DNA of 64,000 bases from Cryptomeria japonica (GCF_030272615.1 NC_081408.1:613082977-613146976); one strand, 5' to 3'; shown: positions 23,279 to 36,498, counted from the stretch's first letter. Translations and numbers: made by a program. Notes: generated from the letters alone by a model not told the origin.

Positions 23279-24467
23279 TGTTACTACTTATTAAGTTGCC
23301 ATTAGTTTTATTTCCAAAGTCATTCTATATACTCTAGTCAGTTACCTCTACCGAAACATTTGGTTGGTATGCACAGAACAGTCGGTTAAAGAAGAAAGTA
23401 TTCACAGAGTCCAATATACATTGAGCTATCTACCGAGTATCACTGTATGTCTACCGAGCAGCAATAATGATACACCGACTGAAACGTTTTAGTAGATTCA
23501 TTGAACCTAGACACACATGTGGAAATGTGTTACAAGATTGAGGAACATAGAACCGTTATCACATTGGAAATTGCACTTAAGGATTGTGTATGATTTTGAG
23601 GTCATTTAACCAATGAAATATTTTGTATGGTTATTCATTCGATAAATCATGTTTGTAAGATCGAAGCAATAAATCAAATCACCGACATAAGAGATCTATT
23701 TATACAGCATGGATTGAGATCAGATATAAGGGATATATAGTGACAGAGAGAGAGAGAGATAGAGGTGTATGAAGCAAGACATGTGAGATACATAAGAAAG
23801 CACTGAGTGTTATGACTGTTATAGAGACACAGAGGTCACTGAGAAGGATTTCAAAGAATAGTCAAAGAACAGAGTAAACAGAAGGGTTTATCGAGTTACT
23901 TTATGGGTTACTGAGGTATGCTATAAGCAAGGTAATCTCACTTTGAGCACATAGAATCTGCTATAACATTCCAGATGTAAAGTTGCAGATATTTGTAATG
24001 ATTTATTGTAATATTTTGAAGTTGTAAGAGAAACCTTTAACAGGGTAAAAGACTCTAACAAAGTCTATAAATTGTAAAGCCTTTAACTAGGTGCAACATT
24101 TAGAATAAGTGTTGTAAAATCCTTTAGCAAGGTAGATCTAAAGATCTTAATACTCCTAATAGGGTAAGCTATCAGAAATAGCTGAACATGTAGCTCTAAC
24201 CGAGCACTCTTTATTATTGCAGTAGTGAAGTTGTGGGTGCCATCCCCACTGCAGTTTTTCTCTCTAACCAAGAGTTTCTGCGTAACCAAAATATATGAGT
24301 TATGGAGTGAATCATGTATGATTGTTATTTATTTGTTTTAGCTTTATGTTATGTTGCAGAAGTTTTTGGTTTATGCATAACAGTGAAGTTATTGTTGTTA
24401 AAAGGATTTGAAGTACTGATTCACCCCTCCCCTCTCAGTATATTAGCTTTCCATATTGGGCCTAAAA
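23279..24467 (+). repeat. 5' LTR of the gag-plus-ORF2 element
   Basis: It starts TGTTACTACTTATTAAG and carries a GAGAGAGAGAG tract (23743-23758) and several ACCGAG/ACCGAC hexamers. It ends GGGCCTAAAA just before the primer site. The expected terminal CA is AA here, a point change compared with the right LTR. Confidence 0.92.
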
Positions 24468-24481
24468 ATTGGTATCAGAGC
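24468..24481 (+). promoter_or_regulatory. Primer binding site, initiator tRNA-Met type
   Basis: ATTGGTATCAGAGC directly follows the LTR. TGGTATCAGAGC is the standard complement to the 3' end of plant initiator tRNA-Met. Confidence 0.9.
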
Positions 24482-24529
24482 TTTAGTCTTGGAAAAGGGT
24501 TTAACAGCCTAAAGAGAAAGATCTTATCA

Positions 24530-25882
24530 ATGGAAGGCTATAAACAATCTCAGAAAATTGTGTATCTACAAGAAGAACTGGATCATGCTAATCAAGTGAT
24601 TGCAGACATGCAAAGACAAATGCAAAAATCATTGAAAGTGAGAAGAAGATTATCTGATGATTTACAGGACTCTCAAGAGTTAGTGGAACAAATTGAAACA
24701 TCATCCAAGAACAATATATCTGAAGAAACTGAAGAGATGATTGGACAACTGAAAGAAAAGAACAAAGCACTGACTGATTAACTAAAATCAATGAAAAGAG
24801 GACATGAACATTTCAGCACACATATGACTAATAATCTTGATGCATTGAGGACAACTGAAGATAGAGTAAGAGATCTAGAAAGAGATAAACAACAGCTTGA
24901 AGCATTAGTATCTGAAAAGAATGATGAAATCACAAGGTTGACTGGGATTCAACAAAATCTGCCAGATCAATTAGGTTATGCACATCATGAAGCAAATCTG
25001 AAGGATGAAGAGAATAAAGCATTGAAACTTGAAGTATCAAGGTTGACCGATGAACTTGAAACATAAAAGAAATCCAAGGAAACACTAAAAAGGAGTTATG
25101 AAGCATCAAAGATGTTGGATGAGCAACTGAATACAAGAAGACCCAACAAAGATGCAGGACTCGGTTACAAAGGAAAAGAATCTACTGAGAAAGGAATTCA
25201 TACAACCGAGAGAGGAGAATCATCAAAGCAAGCTGGAAATAAGAAGAATATCAAAGGAAAGAAACCTATTTGCAACTACTGTGGAAATCAAGGTCATACT
25301 GCTAACTTGTGCCAAATCAGAAAAGGTAAGTAACTGATTGTCAGTAAGTCTAATGGTTATTGTTACAATTGCAATAAATATGGTCACACATCTAATCAAT
25401 GTAGGACAAAGACTGTTAACAATTATCAGAAGGCAAAATTCAAAGGGTTTTGTAAAAACTGCAATAGATATGGACATAGTATCGAGAAGTGTTGGCTTAA
25501 GCAAAAGAACTATATGTGGTCTACACACCGAGAAAATGCTAGAAGTTACCGAACTCACACAGATCCTTACCGACAGTATTTTGCAGTACCATGGGATTAC
25601 AATACAAGGATATGGTGTGAATGTTGTGGAAGACATGGACATATAAGTGCCAACTACTTTATAAGGTTTGGAATGAACAACCAAAGATCATGGAGAAATC
25701 CTGGTATGGCATGTTTTCATTGTCACAAAGTTGGACACTTGGCTTGAGATTGCAGAGATCAACCTAGAGGAGATATTGAAGAAATAAAAGGCAAATTACA
25801 GATGATTTGGAAAAAGAAGGAAATTGTGTCAAATGAAGAAAGCACCTTACCTACCGAGTTAGGTGCACCTATTCCAAATTAA
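24530..25882 (+). pseudogene. Gag-like protein with coiled coil and a series of CCHC zinc knuckles
   Basis: One reading frame runs from ATG 24530 (MEGYKQSQKIVYLQEELD) to TAA near 25880. It is interrupted by TAA at about 24779, 25064 and 25331 and by TGA at about 25745, but by no frameshift. Residues 1-190 are heptad-like and charged (coiled coil). The 3' half has CNYCGNQGHTANLC, CYNCNKYGHTSNQC and CKNCNRYGHSIEKC. A degenerate CECCGRHGHISANY (last Cys lost) and CFHCHKVGHLA-stop-DC follow. CCHC knuckles bind the RNA genome in gag nucleocapsid. Four or five in a row is more than the one or two usual for plant gag. The broken stops sit where Gln or Arg would fit. No capsid (UBN2-type) fold is evident. 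Confidence 0.8.
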
Positions 25883-26385
25883 TCGGTAAAGGTATGAAGG
25901 GACTACATTCTCTCAATGGTTAAATCTTAACAGTTCCTATTTTATCATGCACTTAATTCAAAATCTGCATAGTTAAAGATGCATTAGAAAATTTGAAATT
26001 TTATCAAGTCTTTTGGAACCTTGTCTAGTCAGTGAATACAGGAAGACTGGCTACTCGGTGAAATCATAGAAAGGAAGTGGTACCGAGTGCATTTAATGTC
26101 TTTTGACCTAACTACATAAAGCTCGATAAGGTATATTGTGTACTTAAAGCTATTGCGCGGTCATTTTACACTTACCAAGTTTTCAAGAGAGCAGAGCAAA
26201 GCGATTCAAAGGCAATCAAACCACCTCCCGAGAAAATTCAAAGGTATTTACATCAATCACAATGCATTATCAAGATAGTTTACCGATCATATCAAGTTGT
26301 TATTATTTGCTAAGTAGAAAGCATCTACCGTTTGAAAGTCTTCAAACCCTAATGATCTTTTGCTAGTATTTATCTGAAATCTGCA
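25883..26385 (+). other. Spacer between gag and ORF2
   Basis: About 500 bp of non-coding sequence with several ACCGAG hexamers. It could contain a splice acceptor (for example TTTTGCTAG near 26365) for a subgenomic ORF2 message. That is inference. Confidence 0.4.
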
Positions 26386-29300
26386 ATGGCACCTAAGATC
26401 CAGAATCTTGTTGTTGTTGAGAACATCGAAAAGCCCTCACTGAAATACTCTCTAACTCCGAAAATTACATCTGAACCGGATGACAAAACCACATTTTCAC
26501 TCATTCTGGATAGAGTTTTATTAGTCGAGGATGTGAGATTCTTTACTAAGTGTCGAGTTGAAGAACTAGGTCATGTTGAGATCAAAGACACATATGATGA
26601 ACTGTGTACTGATGGTAAAATGGATAGCAAATATGAACACATAAGAATCAAGGGATTGACCGAAGCCCTAACCTATCCCCATGTATTCAAACCCCAATGT
26701 GTCAAGTTTGTTCTAAGTAGAGTTCATGATGACTTCATGTGGCTAGAAGAGATATCATTTAAGATCACCAAGGAAATCATTCATTTGATCACCGGTTACC
26801 CTATTTATGATCATGCCTGAGCTCAGAAAATGATTTCACAGAAGGAATTGATCAGTTTAACCGTAGTAGAATCTGATTGCAGAGGACTGAAACTGAACAA
26901 TGTCACAGATGCAGAGCTAAAGTTTGCCACTAGAGTAATAGGATATTGTTTCTTCCAATCAGCAAGGGAAAACAGTGTACCCTGTGCAGCAGTAGACTTA
27001 GCTTATAAAATTGTGAAGAAAGGCATGAAAATTGATTTATGTCAGGTATTGTTGAAAAAACTATTTGAGAATCTCAATACCATAAGGAAGCCAAAGAAGA
27101 ACAATTCGGCGAACACACTGAAGTTTGGATCACTGTTAATATGCATGTTTTTCTATTTTGAGAAATTCTTTCCATCAGTTGGTAAAGTAGTTTGGGAGCT
27201 ACACCGACCAATCACCCATCAAATCAATGACTTCATCAAGAAGCTAGGTGATAATTTTAATGATATTATGGATGATTATTTTAGCAAGTTTCAAGAGAAG
27301 ATGCATAACAGGTATCGAATTCCACCCCAGTTAGTGGAGAAATACAAGGATGACATATGCTTTGAAGTGGACACTGATTACTGCTATGTTAATGCTGTGG
27401 AACCAAGAACTCAATCTTTGCCACCTGTGGGTTATGAGATTGATTTTGACATCACAGAACAACAAATAGATTCTTTTTTGACATTACCAAGGCATGCTAC
27501 CGAGTTGAGGTATGGAACATATGAAGAAGTGAAGGAAAAAGTAAAAATGAGCATTGTAGTACCCAAGGCTACAAGGAAGGCAACAAAGATGATTAAGACA
27601 TTAAAGGAGAAATTTGGAGAAGGTTCTTCCTCCACACCTGTCAAAGGCACTATAGTAATCACTGAAGAGGAATCTGAAGCCCAAGAGGCAACTATAACAT
27701 TGAGCATCGAATTGCCTAAGGGAAAAGTGTTGAAAAGAAAGAAACAGGATACATCAAAAGTATCACCGACTCCTCCTGCAAAGCGACCTAACACAAGAGC
27801 ATCTGCAGCTTCACCGAGTAAGAAAACAAAGAGTGTTGCCGCACCCAAGGTAACAAAAACTTACAAGAAATCTACTTGGAGACTCATTTTCACCAAAGAG
27901 TCTAGTGACACTGAATCTGAAGATGCAAGCAAATTTCAGATTGTCAAGAGAAAAAAGGTAAATGTACATAGTGTTGAAATTTTTTGTGCTAATCTGAAGA
28001 AATATGGTGGATTTGGAGCATTCAGATATATTAAATATGAATCTAGATCTGATGATTAAAAGAGACAAATAGAAGAAGCTGTCATCTGCACACTATTGAA
28101 ATTCCGATTGGCTCCATTGGAATTATCTAAGTCATTTCCAAATGAATTATATTTGCATATTGACAACAGATGGAAGTATGACATGGATTTAGAGAAATAG
28201 ATGAGAGAAAGAAGTCTAGTACATCTTTTCCCAGACATGTCGGTAGACGAGATCACCAAACATCTAAAAAACTGCCACACAAAATTCCTAGTCAAGCAAA
28301 GAGCCTTGAAATTGATGAATGGCCTTTACTTGGATGTAGAGAATGAGACCAAGGAAAAATGGTAGGAAATATTTCGAATCAAGAATGCTGGTGAAAAAGC
28401 TGAAGTTGAAATAGTTGATGTCACCGAGCAAGTTCCTGATATCACCGAGTAGGACCCTGCTGACACTATACAAGTAGATGAGGATATCATGGAAATCGAG
28501 GCACCTGAACAGGAAATGATCGAAGGTAATGGATATGCCAAACTGGTATCCAGTGAGTCAGTTTTGGAACAAGTTTAACCCTATCCTCTGGTCACTCAAC
28601 CTACTTCAACCGAGGCCCCTCATGATACTGAACAAGGGACAGAAGGTCACAAATCTACAGAAGGAGAAACTGCTTCTCAGGCCACCGGGGAACAGTCTTC
28701 ACAAGCTCCTTCTAGCACTGAAAATGTTACATCTGAGACCCCAAGCACTGAAGCACCGAAGGACACAACAAAGGCTACATCAGAGGTTAAAGGAACCAAC
28801 CAAAGTGTTGCCTCTACCGAGCAACCTACCGAGGGTCATCAAGCCTCACAAGCCATTATTTTAGTTCAACCGATGAAAGGTAAAGAAAAGAAGATGAAAA
28901 AGCATAGTTTCAAATTAGATTTGTCTAAACCAATAGTGTTGCCCAATGTTGATATATCCAAATTAAAAGGGCAAGCACTCATTGCATTCAGAAAACTATG
29001 CAAAGCCAAAGCCAAACAGGAGAAGCAAATGGCTATTCAAAAGAAAAATAAAGTACTTCAGAAGGTGAAAGCACTCTTAACCGACATGCTACCTGAAGCT
29101 ACAGTAACCAAAGATGTAGCCATCCACATTCAACAAGATGAACTCCTAACCAAGATAGAGACATCTGGAGTAGATGCATCCGAATATTTGAGCAAGATAA
29201 AGGATAAGGAGCTCACTGCAAAAATGATTGAAGTGGTACAGAAAGCTATTGCCATTGACAAAGTTAAACTTGTCAAATTTATTGTTGAGTTGTCCCCTCA

Positions 29301-29769
29301 ACTCAAGCACATTATTTATTTATTTCAAAAATTCTGTACATTCTCTCTATTCCTCAAGGACATCAAAAATAAAACATAAGCAATTGAGAAAGAGATCACT
29401 GATCTCTCTAATAAGTTGACCACTGAGCCACATTCCATTCAGAATTTTTATACCAAGCTACAACAGCTCATGGCTCAACAATTGGAACTAAGGAATGAAG
29501 AACACAAGATAAGGATGGACATAATGACCCTTCAAACATTATTCCTTCCTCATCTTTCATTCGTCCAAGAGTAGATCAACAAAGCGACCTCCCTATCCAC
29601 TCAACAAGAGGGAAACACCTTAGATGGACTCATCTCACTGTTAGCTGACATTACAACTTAGAATTCACTTATGGACAGTGTTAAGGATGCCCTCTCTGCC
29701 ACTCTCACCGATGGCAAGACAAAGTACAAATCCATTTTTGACCAGTTGCCACCACTGAATGGTAACTAA
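26386..29769 (+). pseudogene. Unknown long ORF (ORF2, about 1,127 codons) of a pol-less LTR element
   Basis: A single frame starts at ATG 26386 (MAPKIQNLVVVENIEKP) and reaches TAA 29767. It is broken by in-frame stops near 26817, 28057, 28198, 28363, 28450, 28577, 29377, 29572 and 29659 but by no frameshift. Residues about 1-380 look globular (KITKEIIHLITGYPIYD, ATRVIGYCFFQSARENS, FEKFFPSVGKVVWELHRP). Then comes a basic stretch that could be a nuclear signal (KVLKRKKQDTSK, AKRPNTRAS, PSKKTKS), a mixed region, and a Thr/Glu/Ser-rich linker (28580-28860). A Lys-rich, coiled-coil-like C-terminus follows (28873-29560). I recognise no enzyme motif. It sits where pol would be. It may be an accessory or structural protein, or a captured host gene. 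Identity unknown. Confidence 0.75.
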
Positions 29770-30109
29770 GTTTAGATGTTTGTCAAAAAGGGGGAGTGAG
29801 TATCATATCAAAGTATATAGGGGGAGTATATACCGAGCAAAACAGAGTATTCAAATGCAGAGTCAATTTGGACAGGGAACAGAGAACAGAGCAGTGAACC
29901 AAGCAGTTATTACAAAACATTGATCACCGAGCATGCAAAATCAGAATTTTGTACAAAATAGTGATAAGGGGAGTATATCTAAATATACTATTTCATTGAC
30001 TAATGTATATACTGTCTGTTTAGTCAAATTTTGCAAGTATATAGATTTTTGAGTTATGACTTTGAAAGTAGTTTTGTCAAACATCTCAACTAATGTCAAA
30101 AGGGGAGAT
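29770..30109 (+). other. 3' untranslated part and polypurine tract
   Basis: It holds several purine runs (AAAAAGGGGGAGTGAG near 29788, AGGGGGAG, AAGGGGAG) and ends with AAAAGGGGAGAT next to the right LTR. Repeated purine tracts of this kind precede 3' LTRs in many plant elements. Confidence 0.75.
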
Positions 30110-31297
30110 TGTTACTACTTATTAAGTTGCCATTAGTTTTATTTCCAAAGTTATTCTATATACTCTAGTCTTTTACCTCTACTGAAACATTCGGTCGGTA
30201 TGCACAGAACAGTCGGTTAAAGAAGAAAGTATTCACAGAGCCCAGTATACACTGAGCTGTCTACTGAGTATCACTGTATGTCTACCGAGCAGCAATAATG
30301 ATACACCGAGTGAAACATTTTACCAGATTCATTGAACCTAGACACACATGTGGAAACATGTTACAAGATCGAGGAACATAGAACCGTTATCACATTGGAA
30401 ATTGCACTTAATGATTGTGTATGATTTTGAGGTCATTTAACCAATGAAATATTTTGTATGGTTATTCATTTGATAAATCATGTTTGTAAGATCGAAGTAA
30501 TAAATCAAATCACCAACATAAGAGATCTATTTATACAACATAGATTGAGATCTGATCTAAGGGATATATAGTGACAGAGAGAGAGAGATATAGAGGTGTA
30601 TAAAGCAAGACATGTGAGATACATAAGAAAGCACTGAGTGTTATGACTATTATAGAGATACAGAGGTCACCGAGAAGGATTTCAAAGAACAGTCAAAGAA
30701 CAGAGTAAACAGAAGGGTTTACCGAGTTACTTTATGGGTTACCGAGGTATGCTATAAGCAAGGTAATCTCACTTTGAGCACATAGAATCTGCTATAACAT
30801 TCCAGATGTAAAGTTGCAGATATTTGTAATGATTTATTGTAATATTTTGAAGTTGTAAGAGAAACCTTTAATAGGGTAAAAGACTCTAACAAAGTCTATA
30901 AATTGTAAAGCCTTTAACCAGGTGCAACATTTAGAATAAGTATTGTAAAATCCTTTAGCAAGGTATATCTAAAGATCTTAATACTCCTAATAGGGTAAGC
31001 TATCAGAAATAGCTGAACTTGTAGCTCTAACCGAGCACTCTTTATTATTGCAGTAGTGAAGTTGTGGGTGCCATCCCCACTGCAGTTTTTCTCTCTAACC
31101 AAGAGTTTCTGCGTAACCAAAATATATGAGTTATGGAGTGAACCATGTATGATTGTTTTTTTTTTTTATAGCTTTATGTTATGTTGCAACAGTTTTTGGT
31201 TTATGGATAACAGTGAAGTTATTTTTGTTAAAAGGATTTGAAGTATTGATTCACCCCTCCCCTCTCAGTACATTAGCTTTCCATATTGGGCCTAACA
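30110..31297 (+). repeat. 3' LTR of the gag-plus-ORF2 element
   Basis: 1,188 bp, starting TGTTACTACTTATTAAG and ending GGGCCTAACA, so TG...CA is kept here. ATTGT follows at once as target duplication. Confidence 0.95.
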
Positions 31298-31302
31298 ATT
31301 GT

Positions 31303-34300
31303 CAATGGTATTATAGGTTGACTTGTATACTAAAGATGGTGATAATAGTGTCATGGAAGTTCTTGTATGCATTTTGGAGCTTCGACGCAACATATGGTCA
31401 ATTATGGAAATTTTAAATCGTGAAGTCATTATCTTGTTGATTCAAAGATCATAGTTTTACTTTTCCATTTGGAAGCTCCTAGGGTTGTAGTTGATTCTTT
31501 GTTTGTGTGAGGGTTTTTGGTGATATTTAGTGAGGATATGCTTATCATGAATTTATCAATAACTTGGTATCACTTTCAATGGGATCTTTGGTAGTCATCT
31601 AGATATATCAATTTGGCATATGATCCTTAGTTTGGAGGATATATTTTTTTTGCGTCATGGTGGACTCTTGATTAATAGTCAATTTTTTGGCATGATACAA
31701 GTTATTTTGGGAGTATAATTATCAAATAGAGATAAATGATCTTTCTTTGATGATGTTTAAATCACAACATCATGTTGACTTCCTAGATTCTACACTAATC
31801 ATTTAGAGTATTGATGTTTTTGTATCATGGTGGACTCTTGATTAATAGTTAGAGTTTTGGCATTATAGAAGTGATCTTGGAAGTAGAATTATCAAATAGA
31901 GACAAGTTAGCTTTCTTCAAGGATATGTAAATCATGAAATAATGTTGACTTCCTAGATTCTATATTGATCATGTAGAGAAGGCCTTGATAGTGGTTTGAA
32001 GCAGTCTTCCAGTGCTGAGTACAGTGGTCGTTCTGACTTGTAAGATTCTAGATTTTTCAATGATGTCATTGGAGTCTAGTTGGCATAGGATGGTTGGTTG
32101 GATTCTCATTAATGCTAGATAGAATTGTGTGAGGTTGATCTCTGGAATTTGGAGGTTGTGTGTTGAAACAATGACTCTTGATGAGGTTTTAAGAAAAGGG
32201 TGGAGAAACCTTCACCTAGAGATAGACTTGAATTCAACATGGACATGATGAGGATATTTTTTTTGGATAGAGAAATATTTCTCCCCACCCTTATCTCACT
32301 AGACAAATAATCATCTAATAGGTATTTCCTACTTTGTTTTAAAATTATTTTATTTCATCCTTTGTCTTCTCATGGTAATGATGCTTGAATTACATATATT
32401 AATGCTAGAGGGATAGTTTGATGAGTACTTGACATGGTTTGTTTTTCCTTTGTCTCCTTATGTATATGATTTTGTTATGAGGATAATTTTGAGTACAAGA
32501 GATGGTTTTGGGCATACATGTTCTATGATTTTGGGAATGTTTCTTAGTTCAATCTTCCTTTAAGTAAGAGATATCATCTTTGGTAGTTTACTGGTTTATT
32601 GATGTTGTGTTTGACCTTAGGGTAGATTGATTAAATGCTAAGAAGGATTTTCTATTTGGGATTTTAGGACATCAAACTTGTCATAGCTAGAGAACTCAAA
32701 GTTGCTGTAAAAAGTACATGATACATGGTATAGTTTGTTATTTTTCTCTTTATCATCATTTATTTCTTGTAAGTGGTTTGTATTCATATGACATTGGAAT
32801 TGAGATATTTGTAGAGATATTGTGACCATTGTGTTTGTGGTCATCTACTATCATCGCACTTCATTATTTTTAGTAATAGTATGAGGGAATTTTAATATAT
32901 ATCATTTGTGATGTGGATAACCTAAGAGAGTTGTGGATATTAGTGGTGAGAGAGTGAGCAAAAAAGTATTTGAAATAAGTATACTCTAATTTTCTATGGT
33001 TTGGTTGTACTACTATAGTTGATTGTGTGTGTTCTTTGATACTAGATAATTTTCATGATACACGCCAAATCATTCTTGTGAATGTTGTTGATGAATCATT
33101 TTGGTGTTATGGTTGGCACTAAACTATACTTTGCCCAAGTAGTAGGATTTATAAAGAGCTATATGTACCATTGGAATATACTTATATAGGTATTTAGATT
33201 TTATTCATTTCTATATGGTTTTTACCAATGGCGACAAACTTTGTATAGGATTGTGTATACACAAGGACTTGAGATTATATATTGAGTTGGATATGCAAAT
33301 AGAAAGAGGTTTACAATGTGTGTGCTTGTCCTAATTTGTGGTTTAGTTAGTTGTATGTGTGAATGACAAGTTGTGATTATTGTTCCATATATGTATATAA
33401 GTGTGTGGCATCTATTAGATGATATTTGGTGCCATTAAAATTTGGTGTTTGTGTTCATATATTAAGTTGAAGAAAGATACAATGATGTTTCTATGTGATG
33501 GTTAGGGTGTTATAAGGTTGGATATGACTATTTTTTATACATTGCATGATGTAGGACAAAATGTTTATGGTTGATATGGTGATCACCTTTGTTGATATTT
33601 TAGACACTTTAGTGGAGAACATGCGAATAGTAGAGATTTGATTGCATAGATTGGCTATGAGGGTCATCCCCTAGATGTTTGAGTTCATTCTTTGACTCCT
33701 TATGGAATGCAAGTTACAAAAAGTGGGATAATAATGAGAAAGGTTCATTGCACACCTTGCATAATAATGTAATACTATTGTTTAGTCGTGCATCTTTAGA
33801 TGTGCAATTACACTTGGATAGGAATTCTTAAAAACATGTAAGTTTTATGGGACATTATACATTCATTTAATTTTGGAGGTCATAGTTTAGTGAGAACATG
33901 GTTTTTGGTTCAAGTTTTATGTACTATCACTTAGTGGTTTTCTAAAGCTTATCCTATAGAATCTCAAATATTCATTTTAGTTGATCACATGAGAAGTGTA
34001 ATTAGGTTGTATATTAGTGTTGAATTCCTATATGGAGAACTTTACAAGTATATCTAAATATCTTTCTTGAGATAATACATTGATTTTGTGGTGATTTGAA
34101 AGTTATATTTTTTTTGAAAGGGTTCTCCTATCTTACTTTTTGGTGTTATCTTATAGTTTTTTCTGAAAGGGTTCCCCTATCAAACATTGTGTGGTAGAGT
34201 TTAAACAAACATCATAGTTGCATTTAGCAGAGCCAAAAAATGAATTTTCATATATATCACTTGATGTTTTAATGACTAATTATTTTTGGAGATTTCGAGG

Positions 34301-35019
34301 CCCATCCATGGTTGGGTCATATGTAAATCCATACAAACCATATGAATCCATACAACCTTTGTACCATCAACACCAACATCTATCCTCTATGATATAATCT
34401 ACTTCAATTTTCATGCCTAACTTCAACCTTCGTGCAACCAAACGACATTAAGTTTTTTTATTAATTTTTGTTTTTAGTTGTAAGTTATACCCCCATATAT
34501 TCCCTGTGGATTCTTCTATAGTGTTAGTGTTGCCCGAAGAATATTCTATCAAATAGATAAAATATTCCATTTCTTGCACCACTTTTTGTTACCATTGTTA
34601 GCAAAGTCAACACTTGAAGAATATTCCACTAACAGCGAAAATTCTTTGTAATATCCCTTGCCTAATCTGATGTTTAAACTTGATGTTTAAGGCTTGAGGA
34701 ATATTATCAAACAATTCACATATAATCTTCTAGCTTGCTGGACTGAGTTATCAGTTTGATATAAATGCATGTTATTGACACCAAGGCACATGCAATGCTT
34801 GCAAATGATTTCTATAATAGGTAAACTATAGACTCAATGCACAAATGAGTACTTTTTGACCTTGCCAATGCATATATATGATTTCCAAATGAAGAATGTG
34901 CACCTACAACCAAAAAGCATTTTCCCAAACACTTGGCATGCAAACTATTATCATCATGAATATGGACATATCATCAAATAATGGCATGCAACTTATTACT
35001 CCTTTATTATATGCAATCA
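31303..35019. other. AT-rich DNA without a recognised gene
   Basis: About 3.7 kb with short random frames only. A tandem pair of about 165 bp is present at 31651-31980. It is the right flank of the element that ends at 31297 and the left flank of the one starting at 35025. Confidence 0.6.
31651..31980 (+). repeat. Two tandem copies of a unit of about 165 bp
   Basis: Both copies share TCATGGTGGACTCTTGATTA, AATTATCAAATAGAGA and ATGTTGACTTCCTAGATTCT in the same order, starting at about 31651 and 31821. There are many substitutions, so the duplication is old. Confidence 0.8.
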
Positions 35020-35024
35020 CTAAA

Positions 35025-36079
35025 TGTAGACACTTAAATTTGGCTAATTACTTTAGTCAAATTTATTTCCTTTAACAATTTAATTAATTAAACCCATCCC
35101 TTGAATTAATTAATTAATTCCCCCCTTCCAATCTCTTGAATTAATTAATCCACCCCTTTCCAATGCCTTGAATTAATTAATTCCCCCTTTCCAATCTATG
35201 AATTAATTAATCAAATTAATCAATTCCCCTTTTCATCCCTTTTATTTGAATTAATAAAAAATTCAAATATTCCCTTTTGATCACATGTCTCCTAACTTCT
35301 AACTACCTAAATAACCCCCTTCTAACCTAACCTCCAATCTAAACCTTGGGTTCTAACCAACCCTATCTCTCCAAACTAACCTTATCCTAACCTCCCCTCA
35401 CATGTGTGTGCAGACACATATTCCCTAATTTCTTTAATTTTAGGAAATCAAAGCCTATTTTGGGTGGCTTCCTCCAAAAAGGGACATGTGTCCTTGAGGA
35501 CATATGTCATCCTTCCCCAAGACACGTGTCCCTTTTTTGGATAATTGTATTTCCCTCTTGAGCCACTTAAGGACAAGTGTGGAATATTGTTCCACTTGTC
35601 ATTCCTGGGATTGCCAGTTGTCCTCCTTGAGGACAAGTGTTGCATTTTCCCAATCCTTTCCTCTCCTCCCTTCTCCTATTTAATGCCCCTCATTTTCATT
35701 CAAATCCTCCACTTTCATTACATTGCATTGTTATAATGCAGAATTTCATCCACCATTAGCACATCCATTTTGTCATAATGCCCAATTTCATCCCCACTTC
35801 ATATCATCCAATCCTCATGTTTTGAATCCAATCACCATAATCACATCATGGAGTAATATCAAGCAGTTGTTGCGTCAATGAATACACATTCTAACATGGG
35901 ATAATTAAATCAAAGATTTTTGAATAGAGTTTGCATATTATTTGGTTTTTACTATCTTTAATGCTTTATTCATTTCTTTTAACATCCCTATCTCGAGGTG
36001 TTTGAGCTAATTGTGTTTGCTTGGTTGTCTTCGCAAGTATTTCAATCTCCCATATTCGAGCATAATTTTCCCTCACAAA
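35025..36079 (+). repeat. 5' LTR of the outer element
   Basis: It carries repeated TTGAATTAATTAATT motifs in its first 250 bp, a GC-richer middle with GACACGTGTCC (35521-35531) and related GGACA...TGTCC palindromes, and the end CATATTCGAGCATAATTTTC followed by CCTCACA. Confidence 0.88.
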
Positions 36080-36498
36080 TTTTATGGCACACCCTGTGGG
36101 ACCCACTTCATGGGTCGATTTAATCATATTTGCAGGTTACCATTTTTAGCAAGTTTCTAAATCTGGCAGGTTTTCTTTTTTTTTTTGCAGGTTTTCATTT
36201 TTAATAGGTTTCTAATTTTAGAAAATTCCAAAAAAAATCAAACAATTAAAAAAAATAAAATTTGATGTTGTAATTTTGATTTCTTCCACTAATGGTTTGT
36301 CTGCAGCATGTGGCAAGGATAATAGAGACGTTTCGATCTGCCAAAGCCTTACATTGAAACTTCTAATCATTTTGCTTGCAGGGGTGTTTCGAGCAGTCTA
36401 AGACAAATCTGAAAACTTCTAACGATTTGTTTTGCAGGGGTAACTTAGGAGTGTGTTTTCCTTTTAGAGAAAACAAATTCTATATGGGGATTAAAATG
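36080..36498 (+). other. Leader of the outer element up to the nested insertion
   Basis: It contains the primer-site candidate TGGCACACC (about 36085) and repeated GCAGGTTTTC/TTGCAGGGGT motifs with poly-T. No open frame. The nested element entered at 36498. Confidence 0.6.

Larger units (their letters stand above)
23279..31297 (+). mobile_element. Complete LTR retrotransposon with gag and a novel ORF but no pol, TSD ATTGT
   Basis: Two LTRs (23279-24467 and 30110-31297) start TGTTACTACTTATTAAG and end near GGGCCTAA-A/C-A. ATTGT flanks the element on both sides (23274-23278 and 31298-31302). TGGTATCAGAGC follows the left LTR, the primer site for initiator tRNA-Met common in plant LTR elements. 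A purine tract AAAAGGGGAGAT precedes the right LTR. The 5.6-kb interior encodes a gag-like ORF and one long unknown ORF. I found no protease, integrase, reverse transcriptase or RNase H, so the element must have depended on enzymes supplied by another element. By eye the LTRs differ at a few percent of positions, many of them CG/TG or CG/CA. Confidence 0.95.
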
